Assembly (NCBI RefSeq): GCF_001971785.1
Contig: NZ_CP019389.1
Coordinates: forward strand, 3,173,001 to 3,237,000
From: Seonamhaeicola sp. S2-3
GTDB lineage: Bacteria; Bacteroidota; Bacteroidia; Flavobacteriales; Flavobacteriaceae
Reading direction: 5' to 3'
Length of the DNA stretch: 64,000 nt
Part shown: positions 44,301-52,986 of the stretch, piece after piece
How positions within the stretch are numbered: position 1 is the first letter of the stretch
Layout: each line of letters begins with the position of its first letter
Translations under genes and position numbers: made by a program
Notes under the pieces: model-generated
What the model saw: the letters and a program-made list of their open reading frames with translations, nothing else
The model's database searches: none
What the model was told of the DNA's origin: nothing

Positions 44301-46902
44301 TGGTTATTCCATAGAGTATACTATAGACGGAGGTACCACATACAGTAGTTCACCAACATTTTCAAATTTAGATGTAGGTGTTTACACAGCTGGAATAAAA
44401 TATTCATTAGATGGAGTAGAGTGTTTTAGTACTACTCAAGATATAACCATAACACAACCAGATGCAGCTGTAACCGCTACAAGCGGAGTATCACGATTAG
44501 CGGGTTGCGGTCCATCTGGCGAAGGTACCGTTCGTATTACCAATCCACAAGGAGGAACGCCACCTTACGAGTATAGTTTTGATAATCAAGCAACTTGGGT
44601 AACAACCAATGAAGCTGATGTAATGCCAGGTACTTATACCTTGTATATAAGGGATTCTAATGGATGTATTTATGCTATGCCCGAAATTATTTTAGATCCA
44701 GAACCAGTGTCTCCAACCATAACAGTAGATGATCCAGATTTTAATTGTGACGGAACAGCTAATACTACCGTTACTGTTAATAACTCTAATGGTAGTGCAT
44801 CATATACTTATAGGTATTATTTAGATGGTGTAGAAAACCCTAATACCTCAGATCCTACTACCTTTTTAAACGTGCCAGATGGAGATCATACTATTAAAGT
44901 AGAATACACTTTGACTGATGTACCTACATATAGTAATTTGTTGTATGAGAATTTTGGTTATGGAGAAGACACATCATCTCCGGGTATAAATCCAACGTAT
45001 TATTGTTTTGAGCGCCAAGTTGAAGCAACAAAATGTAGAGGAAGTATTAGTATTAATGATGGAGATTATTCGGTAACAGCACATATTGTACAACCGTTTG
45101 GAGCATGGATAGACCCAGGAGATCACACACCTCCAACTACTCCAGCAACACCAGATGGAAGGTTCTTGGTTGTAAATATTGGGTCTACAATTCCTGCAAC
45201 AGAAATTTTGTATGAAAAAGAGATTAATGATATTATACCCAATCAACCCATTAATTTTGAGTTCTATGCCTTCAACTTGCTTAAGTCAACTAATGGTCAA
45301 TATGACCCTAATTTAACAGTGGCTTTAGTTGATGCTTCTGGTAAAGAAATATCTTCATTTGACACTGGAGCAATACCAAAATCTGAACAATGGGAAGTGT
45401 ATCCTAAAACCCCAATGACTTTAGATCCAGGATCTAATACTACCTTAAAGTTTATTGTAAGATCAAACGTACAACAAACAAGTGGTAATGATGTAGCTAT
45501 TGATGATATTAAAGTTTATCAACTTCCAGCAGTTTGTACAACAGAAGTAGAATTTCCTTTTGTAGTAGAACCTGGTAAAGCTTTTTCTGCAGAAATAATT
45601 GGATATAGTGATACAACTTGTGAAGGTAACACAGATGGAACTATTGAAATTTCAGCTCAAAATTTCGATACAACAAACGGTTATCAATATTCTATAGATG
45701 GTGGTGCTAATTGGACTACATTAACAACATCGCCATATACTATTACAGGCTTAGGTACTGGTACTTATAACGTTCAAGTACGTTATGATGCTACTTCTGT
45801 AGGCTGTGATTTTAGTTTCACACAAAATATTACATCACCTTCTCTTTTAGAAGTAAACACAACTGTAACACCAGCAACTTGTTCAGATGGTGCAATTATT
45901 GAAGCTACAGCTACTGGAGGAACACCAAATTATTCTTTTGAATTGTTAGATGAAGCCACATTAAATTTCGTAGCAAGTTTCCCATCAAATGGTGTTTTAA
46001 CTAATGTATCAACTGGTAATTATGTAGTAAGAGTTACAGATGCTAATGGATGTACCGCTGAGTCAACACCCATTAATATAACAACTCCAACAAATCCAAC
46101 AGCTACTATTCAAACATCATCAGATAAATGTTATGATACAGTTAATGGAGCTACACTTGAAGTATTAGCTAGTGGAGGTTTGGCACCCTATGAGTATAGT
46201 TTAAATGGTAGTCCATTTGTATCTAGTAATATCTTTGCTAATTTAACTCCAGGAAACTACGATATAACCGTTAGAGATGCTAATGGCTGTACATTTACAC
46301 TTCCAACAGAAGTTATAGCAGAACAGTTACTGGTAAGTACTGTTTTAACAAAAGATCTAGATTGTACTGCTTCATCAGATGCTGTAATTACAGGAACAAT
46401 ATCAGGAGGTTATCCGCCTTATACTTATGAAGTTGCAATAAATGGTTCTGCATTTACTTCACTAGGAAGTATAGGAAGTTCTTTTACGTATTCATCAGCT
46501 AGTGACGGAGCATACCAATTCCGCATTACAGATGCCCAAGGTTGTACAGCTTTATCTGCTGTGAATACGGTTAACCCTATAAGTTATCCGGATATTATTT
46601 CGGTTGTAGAAACCCAATCTATATTATGTAATGGCGGTAGTGATGCAGCTATTCAAGTTAATATAGATAATAGTGTAGGTACCCCTCCATTTACAATAAA
46701 TGTTTATAATAACACCACAGGAACAGATTATGGTACTCAAACCACAAGTTTACCTGCGGGAGATTATACTGTTACTTTAACCGATGCTAAATCATGTACA
46801 GATACTGAAACCATAACAATTTCAGAACCAACTTCTATGGTTCTAGATTATGATGTTACTCCAATTACTTGTGGTGCAGGGGAGTGTCTAAAGGAGATAT
46901 AA
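41377..46902 (+). CDS. Second giant SprB-repeat adhesin, 5' part before a frame break
   Basis: 1841 residues open, encoding a signal peptide (1-25, LFAQ) and a head domain (about 30-350) clearly related to that of the first giant adhesin (KIVHAGLYWSAVNPGD, then GWSLFIVYEDPTLPGKSITSFDGF). A DUF11-like domain (about 365-490, LNYVIGFQNTGNDNATNL), Ig-like parts and then a long series of SprB repeats of the form ITVVDSNNCSAETSITVEE follow. Around residues 1185-1390 lies a non-repeat beta-sandwich insert (LLYENFGYGEDTSSPG to VAIDDIKVYQL). The frame ends with CGAGECLKEI and a stop, in the middle of a SprB repeat and without any T9SS tail, while the rest of the repeat continues in the -1 frame. The break lies at the G run 46879-46882. 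Confidence 0.88.
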   Translation: MKKTTYVTYNIVVVFLLLGTQLFAQNFVPFSPRFNQDLKGDIVLIGNNILGPSNNAFNNNYAYNHNQNMRYIDIDGDPSTFSSSSADLEIANPSCYKIVHAGLYWSAVNPGDEPITNVKLKGPTGGYHDIVGTVVFDASGTSVDGGDSYPYACYADVTSIVTSLANNLGTYTVANVSSAEGRTSSYNPYNGTGHSAGWSLFIVYEDPTLPGKSITSFDGFSAISLSENPNLDIPVSGFRTVPAPTPVRANFAFATLEGDKRILGDQLLLNGYNLSAADRPATNFFNSSVTQLDATPVTNRNPNSTNTLGFDTGVMVVPNPGNSVIANNSTSATVRLETSGDTYFPYFFALAVDIIEPNIVLTKIVEDTAGNDIGGELVSLGDELNYVIGFQNTGNDNATNLTIRDILPVNIVFNYPSDIVSLPPGVSVQSYDPTTREIVFEVDDSVVEVNDPVQEIRFKVTVVQTCSLLNDACDNIIENQAYSKYNGTLNPFFEISDDPSFNTNTGCLISPGATNFLADIDCEFREEVILCGDSVVLTAGDNYDSYTWSTSPTGTPVIGNTQSITVTEVGTYYVHNTATAPCQSIDQVFDVITYGAGVPNPVIPFADQVVTCPNDGKELPNFFLCGDNDVRVIETGITDTSSMIWERLDETSCSAVINQDCANEDPACSWIQVETGPDYTIDTVGQYRLTLNYTGGCFNQYYFNVYENLLEPTATSKDIICTTPGEIVVGGVPSGYEYSIDGVNYQTSNTFEVTTAGIYSVYVRQIGVSPNPCIFEVPDVQIRERNFTVSTTVLQPLCYGDLGSIVLAANDVEPQYYFSIYEGATLVSNVGPITENNYTFENLNPGTYTVEVSTEDGCDYTGTVDIIEPPLLTVTAALTQPLTCTNGEITVYPEGGTAPYYYFINSTTAFQSTPIIDVSTAGTYNITVVDSNNCSAETSITVEEIETPDFTIASSDILCYNSNTGEIQFNVTNGNGYSIEYTIDGGTTYSSSPTFSNLDVGVYTAGIKYSLDGVECFSTTQDITITQPDAAVTATSGVSRLAGCGPSGEGTVRITNPQGGTPPYEYSFDNQATWVTTNEADVMPGTYTLYIRDSNGCIYAMPEIILDPEPVSPTITVDDPDFNCDGTANTTVTVNNSNGSASYTYRYYLDGVENPNTSDPTTFLNVPDGDHTIKVEYTLTDVPTYSNLLYENFGYGEDTSSPGINPTYYCFERQVEATKCRGSISINDGDYSVTAHIVQPFGAWIDPGDHTPPTTPATPDGRFLVVNIGSTIPATEILYEKEINDIIPNQPINFEFYAFNLLKSTNGQYDPNLTVALVDASGKEISSFDTGAIPKSEQWEVYPKTPMTLDPGSNTTLKFIVRSNVQQTSGNDVAIDDIKVYQLPAVCTTEVEFPFVVEPGKAFSAEIIGYSDTTCEGNTDGTIEISAQNFDTTNGYQYSIDGGANWTTLTTSPYTITGLGTGTYNVQVRYDATSVGCDFSFTQNITSPSLLEVNTTVTPATCSDGAIIEATATGGTPNYSFELLDEATLNFVASFPSNGVLTNVSTGNYVVRVTDANGCTAESTPINITTPTNPTATIQTSSDKCYDTVNGATLEVLASGGLAPYEYSLNGSPFVSSNIFANLTPGNYDITVRDANGCTFTLPTEVIAEQLLVSTVLTKDLDCTASSDAVITGTISGGYPPYTYEVAINGSAFTSLGSIGSSFTYSSASDGAYQFRITDAQGCTALSAVNTVNPISYPDIISVVETQSILCNGGSDAAIQVNIDNSVGTPPFTINVYNNTTGTDYGTQTTSLPAGDYTVTLTDAKSCTDTETITISEPTSMVLDYDVTPITCGAGECLKEI

Positions 46903-49900
46903 TTATTAATAGTGTTACTGGAGGTACCCCTAATTACACGTATCATGTAACAGGTATTAATGGTTATAATAACATAAGAACCAATCAAGATGGTAGTACA
47001 CAGGTTTTTGAAGTAGTAGATTTTGGTTTGTACGAAGTTATTATTACTGATGCCAACGGTTGTTCATTATTAGAGCAAAACATATTAGTAGCATCACCAC
47101 CAGATGATTTAGATATTAGTATAGATGCAACAGCCGATTGTACTTTAAAAGGAACAGCAGAAGTTAGTATAGGAACACCCTTGGCAGGATCAGGGCCTTA
47201 TTACTTTGCTATTTACACAGGACCAGGAATGACTTACCCTGGACCAGAATGGCAACCCGAAGATACTCCAGAACATACTACATTTACAGGTTTAATACCC
47301 GGGGTAACTTATACCTTTATTGTCTATGATGATACAACTAAATGTTATTATTACGAAACAGCAACAACCCCAATACCAACCAACTCTACCTTAACGGTAA
47401 ATTCGGTAGTACCTAAAAACATTACTTGTAAAGGAAGTGCTGATGGTATGGTAAGTTTTGATATTACAAGTACATACCCAACAGTTACCGATGTAACTTA
47501 TGAGGTATTAGATTCACAGTCTTTAGCAAGTATTGGTGTTTCTGGATCAGGTACTGTACCTGCTAATGGAACACTATCGGTAACCGACTTAGGATTATTA
47601 CCATTTGGCAACTACATTATTTTGGTAACAGAAGATGCAGGCGCCACAAATGAAGGCTGTAGTGTTGTTACACAAACACCTTTTAATATTACCGAATCTG
47701 CTATAGATTTAGGTATTACGGCATCTGTAGATAAAAATGCCAATTGTAATCCAAATTCGGGAGTAATTTCGGCGATAGCTACCGATGGTACACCACCGTA
47801 TGTGTATCAAATTACAACTACATCAACCCAACCGTTACCTTCAGATGCTTTATGGGATTCGGCTAGTACGTTTAATGTAGATGCTGGTACCTATTATGTA
47901 CATGTCATGGATGCTTACGGTTGTATTAAAACGACATCAGCTCAAATATTAAATAATGATCCAACACCAGTAATTGCTGCTGCAGTAAGTAACCAATGTA
48001 CTGCAACAGAAGGTGATTTTGAAATTGATGTTACCTTAACTACAGTAGGTATCCCTCCATATAGATTGCGTGTTGATGGTGGAGCGTACCAAACGGTAAC
48101 TTTCCCATATACCATAACTAACCTATCATCAGGAACGCACACCATAGAGGTTCAGGATGCCAATGGTTGTGGTAATAATGTGTCTGTTACTATTGAAAAG
48201 CCTTTAGGTATAACACCAACTATTGATGTTTTACCTAGTTGTTTGAATAATGACGGACAAATTTCTGTAACCGCAGTAGGAGGTACAGGTAGTTTTACCT
48301 ATGAAATTATATCAGGACCAATAACAGCTGGTGCTCAAGTGTCAAATACATTTACAGGGCTTGCAGCAGGCACTTATACAGTTAGAGTTAATGATACTAA
48401 TACATTGTGTTATGCAGATGTTGATGTAACGTTAGATTTACCAACACCTGTGGTATTTACTCCTGTAGCAACCGATGTAAGCTGTAACGGAAGTAGTGAT
48501 GGAAGTATTACCGTTAATTTACCAGCAAGTAATGATAACCCAATTTATACTTATGAAATAATTGCACCTATAACGGTAGCTCCTCAAACATCAAATATTT
48601 TTGAAGGATTAAGTCCAGGAACTTATACCGTACAGGTAACTTCTGGTAGAAATTGTTCTGCTACTGAAATGGTTACAATTAACGAGCCAAACGCGATATC
48701 TATAGACGCAACTTCAGTGGTTGAATATGCTTGTTCTGCTGGTGTAAATGCACCAAATTATGCTTCCATTAGTGTAACTAGTGTAAGCGGTGGATCTGGT
48801 AATTATGTAAATTATGAATTTATAAAAGGTGGTACAATTGTTCAGTCTGGTTCACAAACTACATACACCGAAGCTGATTTATCTGGAGGTACTTACACTA
48901 TAAATGTATATGATGACAACGGTTGTTTAGGAACTACAACAGAAATTATTACATCTTTTACATCTTTAGAAAGTTTAAATGTTACAGTAGATAATGCTAT
49001 AACTTGTAATAATGACGAAGATATAACCGTATCAGTAACAACTACTGGTCCAACGCCAACTAATTTAGAATTTATAGTTGAAGATATTGATGCTACCGGT
49101 GCAATAGGAACTGTTTACAGCCAAACCAATACAACAGGTATATTTACAGGCTTGCCAATTGGTAATTATTCAATTTCGGTAACCAATTTAGATACAAATT
49201 GTTCGCTTCAAACAGTGCATTATGTTAATGAGCCAAATACTTTCGACCTTAATATAGACTCAGTTGTAGATGTAACTTGTTTTAATGATAATGATGGAAG
49301 TGTTGATGTTACGTTTATAGATAGAACGCCTACACCAACAGATGAAGCAGGACCATTTAGTTATACCGTGTATGATAATTTAGGAAATACTGTAACCACA
49401 GGTGTAGTACCAAATGCAGGTCCTACCACTATTACAGGTTTAGCTGCTGGAACCTATTCAATAGAGGCTGTTTTAACCAATGCACCATTCTGTACAGTTA
49501 CTAAAAACTTTACTATCACAGCTCCAACAGCAGCACTGGATATAACAGAAACTCATACCGAAATTACTTGTGTAAGTAGCTATAATGATGGATCTATTAC
49601 TGCAAGTGCTACTGGTGGTTGGCCTGGTGGTTACCAATACCAATTAGAGCTTACAAGCGGAACTATAATAACTGCTTTTAGTGATCAGTATTATTTCACA
49701 AATTTATCGGCAGGAGATTATGTGGTAAGTGTAAGAGATTATAAAGGTTGTATTGCATCTACTAACGTAAGTTTAGTAAATCCACCACCTATTTCGGTAA
49801 CACTCAATCCAGATGTAGTGGCATTAACTTGTTTTGGAGATTCTAATGGACAAATAACAGCAAATGCAAGTGGCGGACAAGGAAGTAACTATACTTATAC

Positions 49901-51800
49901 ATTAAATATGGTTTCTCCAACTGCTAGTTCATCTGGTCCACAAACCTCACCTGTATTCAATGGATTAGTTGCAGGTACTTATAATGTAAGTGTAACCGAT
50001 GGCTATAATTGTAGCGCTACTTCAGCAGATATAGTAATTACAGAGCCTAATGAAGTGCAGGCTACCTTGGTTAAGTCAGATCCATTAACTTGTACTACAG
50101 ATGCTGAACTTACTTTAAGTGCTACTGGAGGTTCTGGTTCTTATGAATATAGTACTGATGCTTCTTTCTCTACTTCTTTAGGAACGTTTACATCATCTGT
50201 AACTATCCCCGTTGTAGATGGAACGTATGCTTATTATGTTAGAGATACTAATGGTTGTACCGCTTACGTGTCTAATGAAATTACTGTAGAACCTATATCT
50301 GAATTAAAAGTTAATTTAGATGTTGAAAACGCAACAATTAATTGTGCTGGTGATACTACCGGTGTTATAGTAGCTGTAGCTGAAGGCGGTTTAGGTAACT
50401 ATGTTTACACGCTTCAAGATACGTCTGGAAATGATATAACTCCAGTTACCCAAAATAGCCCAGGTGTTTTCACAGAACTGCCAGCAGGAGATTATCAGGT
50501 AATGGTACAAAGTGATGATTGTTTAGCTACCTCAGTATCAGTTAGCATTACAGAACCTAGTTTACCTCTTCAAGTAACCTATACAGTTTCTGATGTTACT
50601 TGTTACGGGGAGAATAATGGTATTTTAGAAATTATAGCTACAGGAGGTACAGGAATTATAAAGTACGCTATTTCACCTCAAATGAATCAGTTTTTTGATG
50701 AGCCTATTTTTGAAGATTTAGCTCCTGGAAATTATCAAGCCATTGTTCAAGATGAATTAGGTTGCTACGTATTATTTGATTTCATTGTTAATGAACCAAC
50801 ACCTGTTATGGTTAATATAGTGCCTAATTCTATTTTACCAGAAATGTGTTACGGAGATATGAATGGTGAGTTTAGTATTGAAATTTCTGGCGGTACCTTA
50901 CCTTATAGTGTTGCTTTAGATGATATAAATGGAACTTATATAACAGGTGGAGCAACTCAAACTGTATTTGATTTTACAGGATTAAGTGGCGGAGACCATA
51001 TTGTGTATGTTGTTGATGCCGAAGGTTGTGAGTCTGAATGGAATATAACCTTCCCAGAATCGGTATTATTAGACCCTCAAGTAACAGTAGAGTATTGTAC
51101 AGATGTAGCAGATGCAACAAGTAATGCGGTAACTGTTACTGTAGATTCTAGTGTAGATCCTGCAGATGTAGATTACTCTTTAGATGGCATTAATTTCCAA
51201 AGCAATAACATGTTTATTGATGTTCCTGCTGGATTAAATCAATCTATAACAGTTAGACATACCAATGGCTGTGAACAAGTAGTTTACTTTGATGTTAACC
51301 AGTACAATCCATTAGAAATAGCTTTAAGTGATGGTGGTATTAATGAAATAGTAGCACAAGCTAGTGGTGGTTCTGGAGATTATGAATATGCTATTCAGCG
51401 TGTAAATGAAGTTGATTTTGAACCTTATGGAGATACAGGAACATTTGTTATTTACGAATCTGGAGAATATACAGTATCAGTTACAGATAGTAATGGATGT
51501 GTAGCTACCGCGTCAAGATACTTTGAGTTTATAGATGTATGTATAACCAATTATTTCACTCCAAATGGCGATGGAAATTTAGATACATGGGGTCCTGGTT
51601 GTACATCTCAATATAAAGATTTAACCTTTGATATTTTTGATAGATACGGACGTAAAGTTGCTACGCTTCGTGTAAATGAAAAATGGGATGGTACTTATAA
51701 CGGAAAAGAATTACCAACTGGAGACTACTGGTATATTGTAAAATTAAATGATGATAAAGATAAGAGAAGTTTTGTAGGACACTTTACATTATATAGGTAG
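46869..51800 (+). CDS. Second giant SprB-repeat adhesin, 3' part with type B T9SS tail
   Basis: The continuation of the preceding gene in another frame. From about 46884 the frame reads VSKGDIIINSVTGGTPNYTY, the exact remainder of the interrupted SprB repeat. About 20 more SprB repeats follow (for example GTYYVHVMDAYGCIKTTSAQ, GNYQAIVQDELGCYVLFDFI). The last 90 residues are a gliding-motility-associated C-terminal domain (CITNYFTPNGDGNLDTWGPG, DIFDRYGRKVATL, PTGDYWYIVKL), a T9SS type B signal. The nominal TTG start at 46869 is only the end of the overlap, not a plausible start, and there is no signal peptide. Joined, the two parts would make a protein of roughly 3,470 residues. A PorP/SprF gene follows after 15 bases. 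Confidence 0.88.
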   Translation: MWCRGVSKGDIIINSVTGGTPNYTYHVTGINGYNNIRTNQDGSTQVFEVVDFGLYEVIITDANGCSLLEQNILVASPPDDLDISIDATADCTLKGTAEVSIGTPLAGSGPYYFAIYTGPGMTYPGPEWQPEDTPEHTTFTGLIPGVTYTFIVYDDTTKCYYYETATTPIPTNSTLTVNSVVPKNITCKGSADGMVSFDITSTYPTVTDVTYEVLDSQSLASIGVSGSGTVPANGTLSVTDLGLLPFGNYIILVTEDAGATNEGCSVVTQTPFNITESAIDLGITASVDKNANCNPNSGVISAIATDGTPPYVYQITTTSTQPLPSDALWDSASTFNVDAGTYYVHVMDAYGCIKTTSAQILNNDPTPVIAAAVSNQCTATEGDFEIDVTLTTVGIPPYRLRVDGGAYQTVTFPYTITNLSSGTHTIEVQDANGCGNNVSVTIEKPLGITPTIDVLPSCLNNDGQISVTAVGGTGSFTYEIISGPITAGAQVSNTFTGLAAGTYTVRVNDTNTLCYADVDVTLDLPTPVVFTPVATDVSCNGSSDGSITVNLPASNDNPIYTYEIIAPITVAPQTSNIFEGLSPGTYTVQVTSGRNCSATEMVTINEPNAISIDATSVVEYACSAGVNAPNYASISVTSVSGGSGNYVNYEFIKGGTIVQSGSQTTYTEADLSGGTYTINVYDDNGCLGTTTEIITSFTSLESLNVTVDNAITCNNDEDITVSVTTTGPTPTNLEFIVEDIDATGAIGTVYSQTNTTGIFTGLPIGNYSISVTNLDTNCSLQTVHYVNEPNTFDLNIDSVVDVTCFNDNDGSVDVTFIDRTPTPTDEAGPFSYTVYDNLGNTVTTGVVPNAGPTTITGLAAGTYSIEAVLTNAPFCTVTKNFTITAPTAALDITETHTEITCVSSYNDGSITASATGGWPGGYQYQLELTSGTIITAFSDQYYFTNLSAGDYVVSVRDYKGCIASTNVSLVNPPPISVTLNPDVVALTCFGDSNGQITANASGGQGSNYTYTLNMVSPTASSSGPQTSPVFNGLVAGTYNVSVTDGYNCSATSADIVITEPNEVQATLVKSDPLTCTTDAELTLSATGGSGSYEYSTDASFSTSLGTFTSSVTIPVVDGTYAYYVRDTNGCTAYVSNEITVEPISELKVNLDVENATINCAGDTTGVIVAVAEGGLGNYVYTLQDTSGNDITPVTQNSPGVFTELPAGDYQVMVQSDDCLATSVSVSITEPSLPLQVTYTVSDVTCYGENNGILEIIATGGTGIIKYAISPQMNQFFDEPIFEDLAPGNYQAIVQDELGCYVLFDFIVNEPTPVMVNIVPNSILPEMCYGDMNGEFSIEISGGTLPYSVALDDINGTYITGGATQTVFDFTGLSGGDHIVYVVDAEGCESEWNITFPESVLLDPQVTVEYCTDVADATSNAVTVTVDSSVDPADVDYSLDGINFQSNNMFIDVPAGLNQSITVRHTNGCEQVVYFDVNQYNPLEIALSDGGINEIVAQASGGSGDYEYAIQRVNEVDFEPYGDTGTFVIYESGEYTVSVTDSNGCVATASRYFEFIDVCITNYFTPNGDGNLDTWGPGCTSQYKDLTFDIFDRYGRKVATLRVNEKWDGTYNGKELPTGDYWYIVKLNDDKDKRSFVGHFTLYR
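46879..46882 (+). other. Frame-breaking G run in the adhesin gene
   Basis: Four G where five would restore the frame: with one more G the sequence reads CGAGGVSKGDI without interruption. Adding a base to a homopolymer is the simplest repair. This could be a sequencing or assembly error, a true mutation, or phase variation. Confidence 0.8.
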
Positions 51801-51815
51801 TTAAAATAAAATAAA

Positions 51816-52793
51816 ATGCGAAAATTATTTACATACGTAACATTCTTACTAGTAACTTATAACTACGGACAAGAGCTTAATTTGCCTGTATTTACCCAAT
51901 ATTTGGCAGACAATAATTTTGTTGTGTCACCAACCTATGCAGGTATAGGTGATAATGTAAAACTAAGAGCCAATGGTTTAACACAATGGGTTGGTATTAA
52001 AGGAGCGCCAGATAATCAATCATTTTATGGCGATGTAAGAATTGCAGATAGAAGTGGTGTGGGCTTATCTTTATATAACGATAGAAATGGTAACACAATA
52101 CAAACAGGAGCTAAATTTTCGTTTGCGCATCATTTAATACTAGACTATTATGCAAAAATGTATTTGTCTCTAGGTATTTCGTATAACATAAATAATTTTA
52201 GAATAGATATTGATAACTTTAATACAACCTATGAAAACCCTTCATTAGACCCTTTTGTAACAGATGATAGAAGAACAACTAATCATAACTTTGATATTGG
52301 TGCCTTGTTTAGAATGAAAGGATTCTTTATAAGTTTAAACTTGAATAACCTTTTAGATAAAGATTTAGATTCATTTGAAAGAGTGTTTGAGCCTAACTTA
52401 CTTTTAAACTATCAGGTTTACTCTGGGTACACCTTTAGAGGCCCTAAAAAAAGTGGTTTAGAGTTTGAGCCTTCTGTATTTTACCAAATGTTTACTAGTG
52501 ATAAACGTTCTGCTACCGATGTGAATTTTAAATTTAGAAAATACAATAGAAATGAAGATTACTATTGGGCAGGTATTTCGTACCGGTTTTTAAATGATCA
52601 GTTTTTTAAACCATTAAACATAGGCCCTATGGTAGGGTTTAAAAAATCAATCTTTTATTTTGGTTATGCCTACCAAATTACTGCCAACGATTTATCTGCC
52701 TATAACTCTGGTACTCATGTAGTAACTATTGGTGTAGACTTTTTACAGGGTATAAGTAATTGTCCTTGTACACAAGACCCTGTACATCACTAA
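51816..52793 (+). CDS. PorP/SprF-family outer-membrane protein
   Basis: A 325-residue barrel of the PorP/SprF family: signal peptide (1-18), the family start LNLPVFTQYLADNNFVVSPTYAGIGDNVKLRANGLTQWVG (read over residues 20-60), SLYNDRNGNTIQTGAKFSFA, and a last strand SGTHVVTIGVDFL. The C-terminal extension ISNCPCTQDPVHH with two Cys is unusual for the family. It starts 15 bases after the second giant adhesin's stop and is probably its dedicated export or surface partner, as SprF is for SprB. This is the third PorP-type gene in the window. Confidence 0.92.
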   Translation: MRKLFTYVTFLLVTYNYGQELNLPVFTQYLADNNFVVSPTYAGIGDNVKLRANGLTQWVGIKGAPDNQSFYGDVRIADRSGVGLSLYNDRNGNTIQTGAKFSFAHHLILDYYAKMYLSLGISYNINNFRIDIDNFNTTYENPSLDPFVTDDRRTTNHNFDIGALFRMKGFFISLNLNNLLDKDLDSFERVFEPNLLLNYQVYSGYTFRGPKKSGLEFEPSVFYQMFTSDKRSATDVNFKFRKYNRNEDYYWAGISYRFLNDQFFKPLNIGPMVGFKKSIFYFGYAYQITANDLSAYNSGTHVVTIGVDFLQGISNCPCTQDPVHH

Positions 52794-52797
52794 TAAT

Positions 52798-52887
52798 GCG
52801 TTAGGGATAGTAGTGGAAAGCCCACAGCGCTTTTTGGCGCGAGGACTTGTAACGTATAGCCCGACACCGACAGAGGAGGTGTAACGC
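52798..52887. ncRNA. Candidate structured element (RNA or extragenic repeat)
   Basis: A 90-nt element starting 4 bases after the porP stop, markedly richer in G+C than its surroundings. Outer arms GCGTTA (52798) and TAACGC (52882) pair perfectly. Inside are a hairpin GCGC/GCGC (52827-52840) and a hairpin CACC/GGTG (52865-52881), giving a three-way-junction-like fold. The unpaired parts include GGAAAGCCC and GAGGACTTGTAACG...AGCCCGAC. From memory, sequences of this type recur between genes in flavobacteria, but I cannot confirm it here. It could be a small RNA, a 3' processing signal or a REP-like element; strand is undecided. Confidence 0.5.
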
Positions 52888-52955
52888 CCATAATATTTAT
52901 AAATAATTTTAATTAAATTTAAACTAAGTCAATTCTTTTTTCAGTCTAAATAGAA

Positions 52956-52963
52956 TATATTTG
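52956..52963 (+). promoter_or_regulatory. -7 box upstream of ppk1
   Basis: TATATTTG matches TAnnTTTG and lies 23 bases before the ppk1 ATG. No clear -33 TTG is present. Confidence 0.5.
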
Positions 52964-52986
52964 TTAGGATAACTAATCCTGATACT

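Noticed and set aside
46870-46890. Programmed -1 ribosomal frameshift joining the two parts of the second adhesin
   Set aside because: The run GCA GGG GAG offers no good -1 re-pairing (GGG to AGG, GAG to GGA) and no stimulator is apparent. A missing G explains the data more simply.
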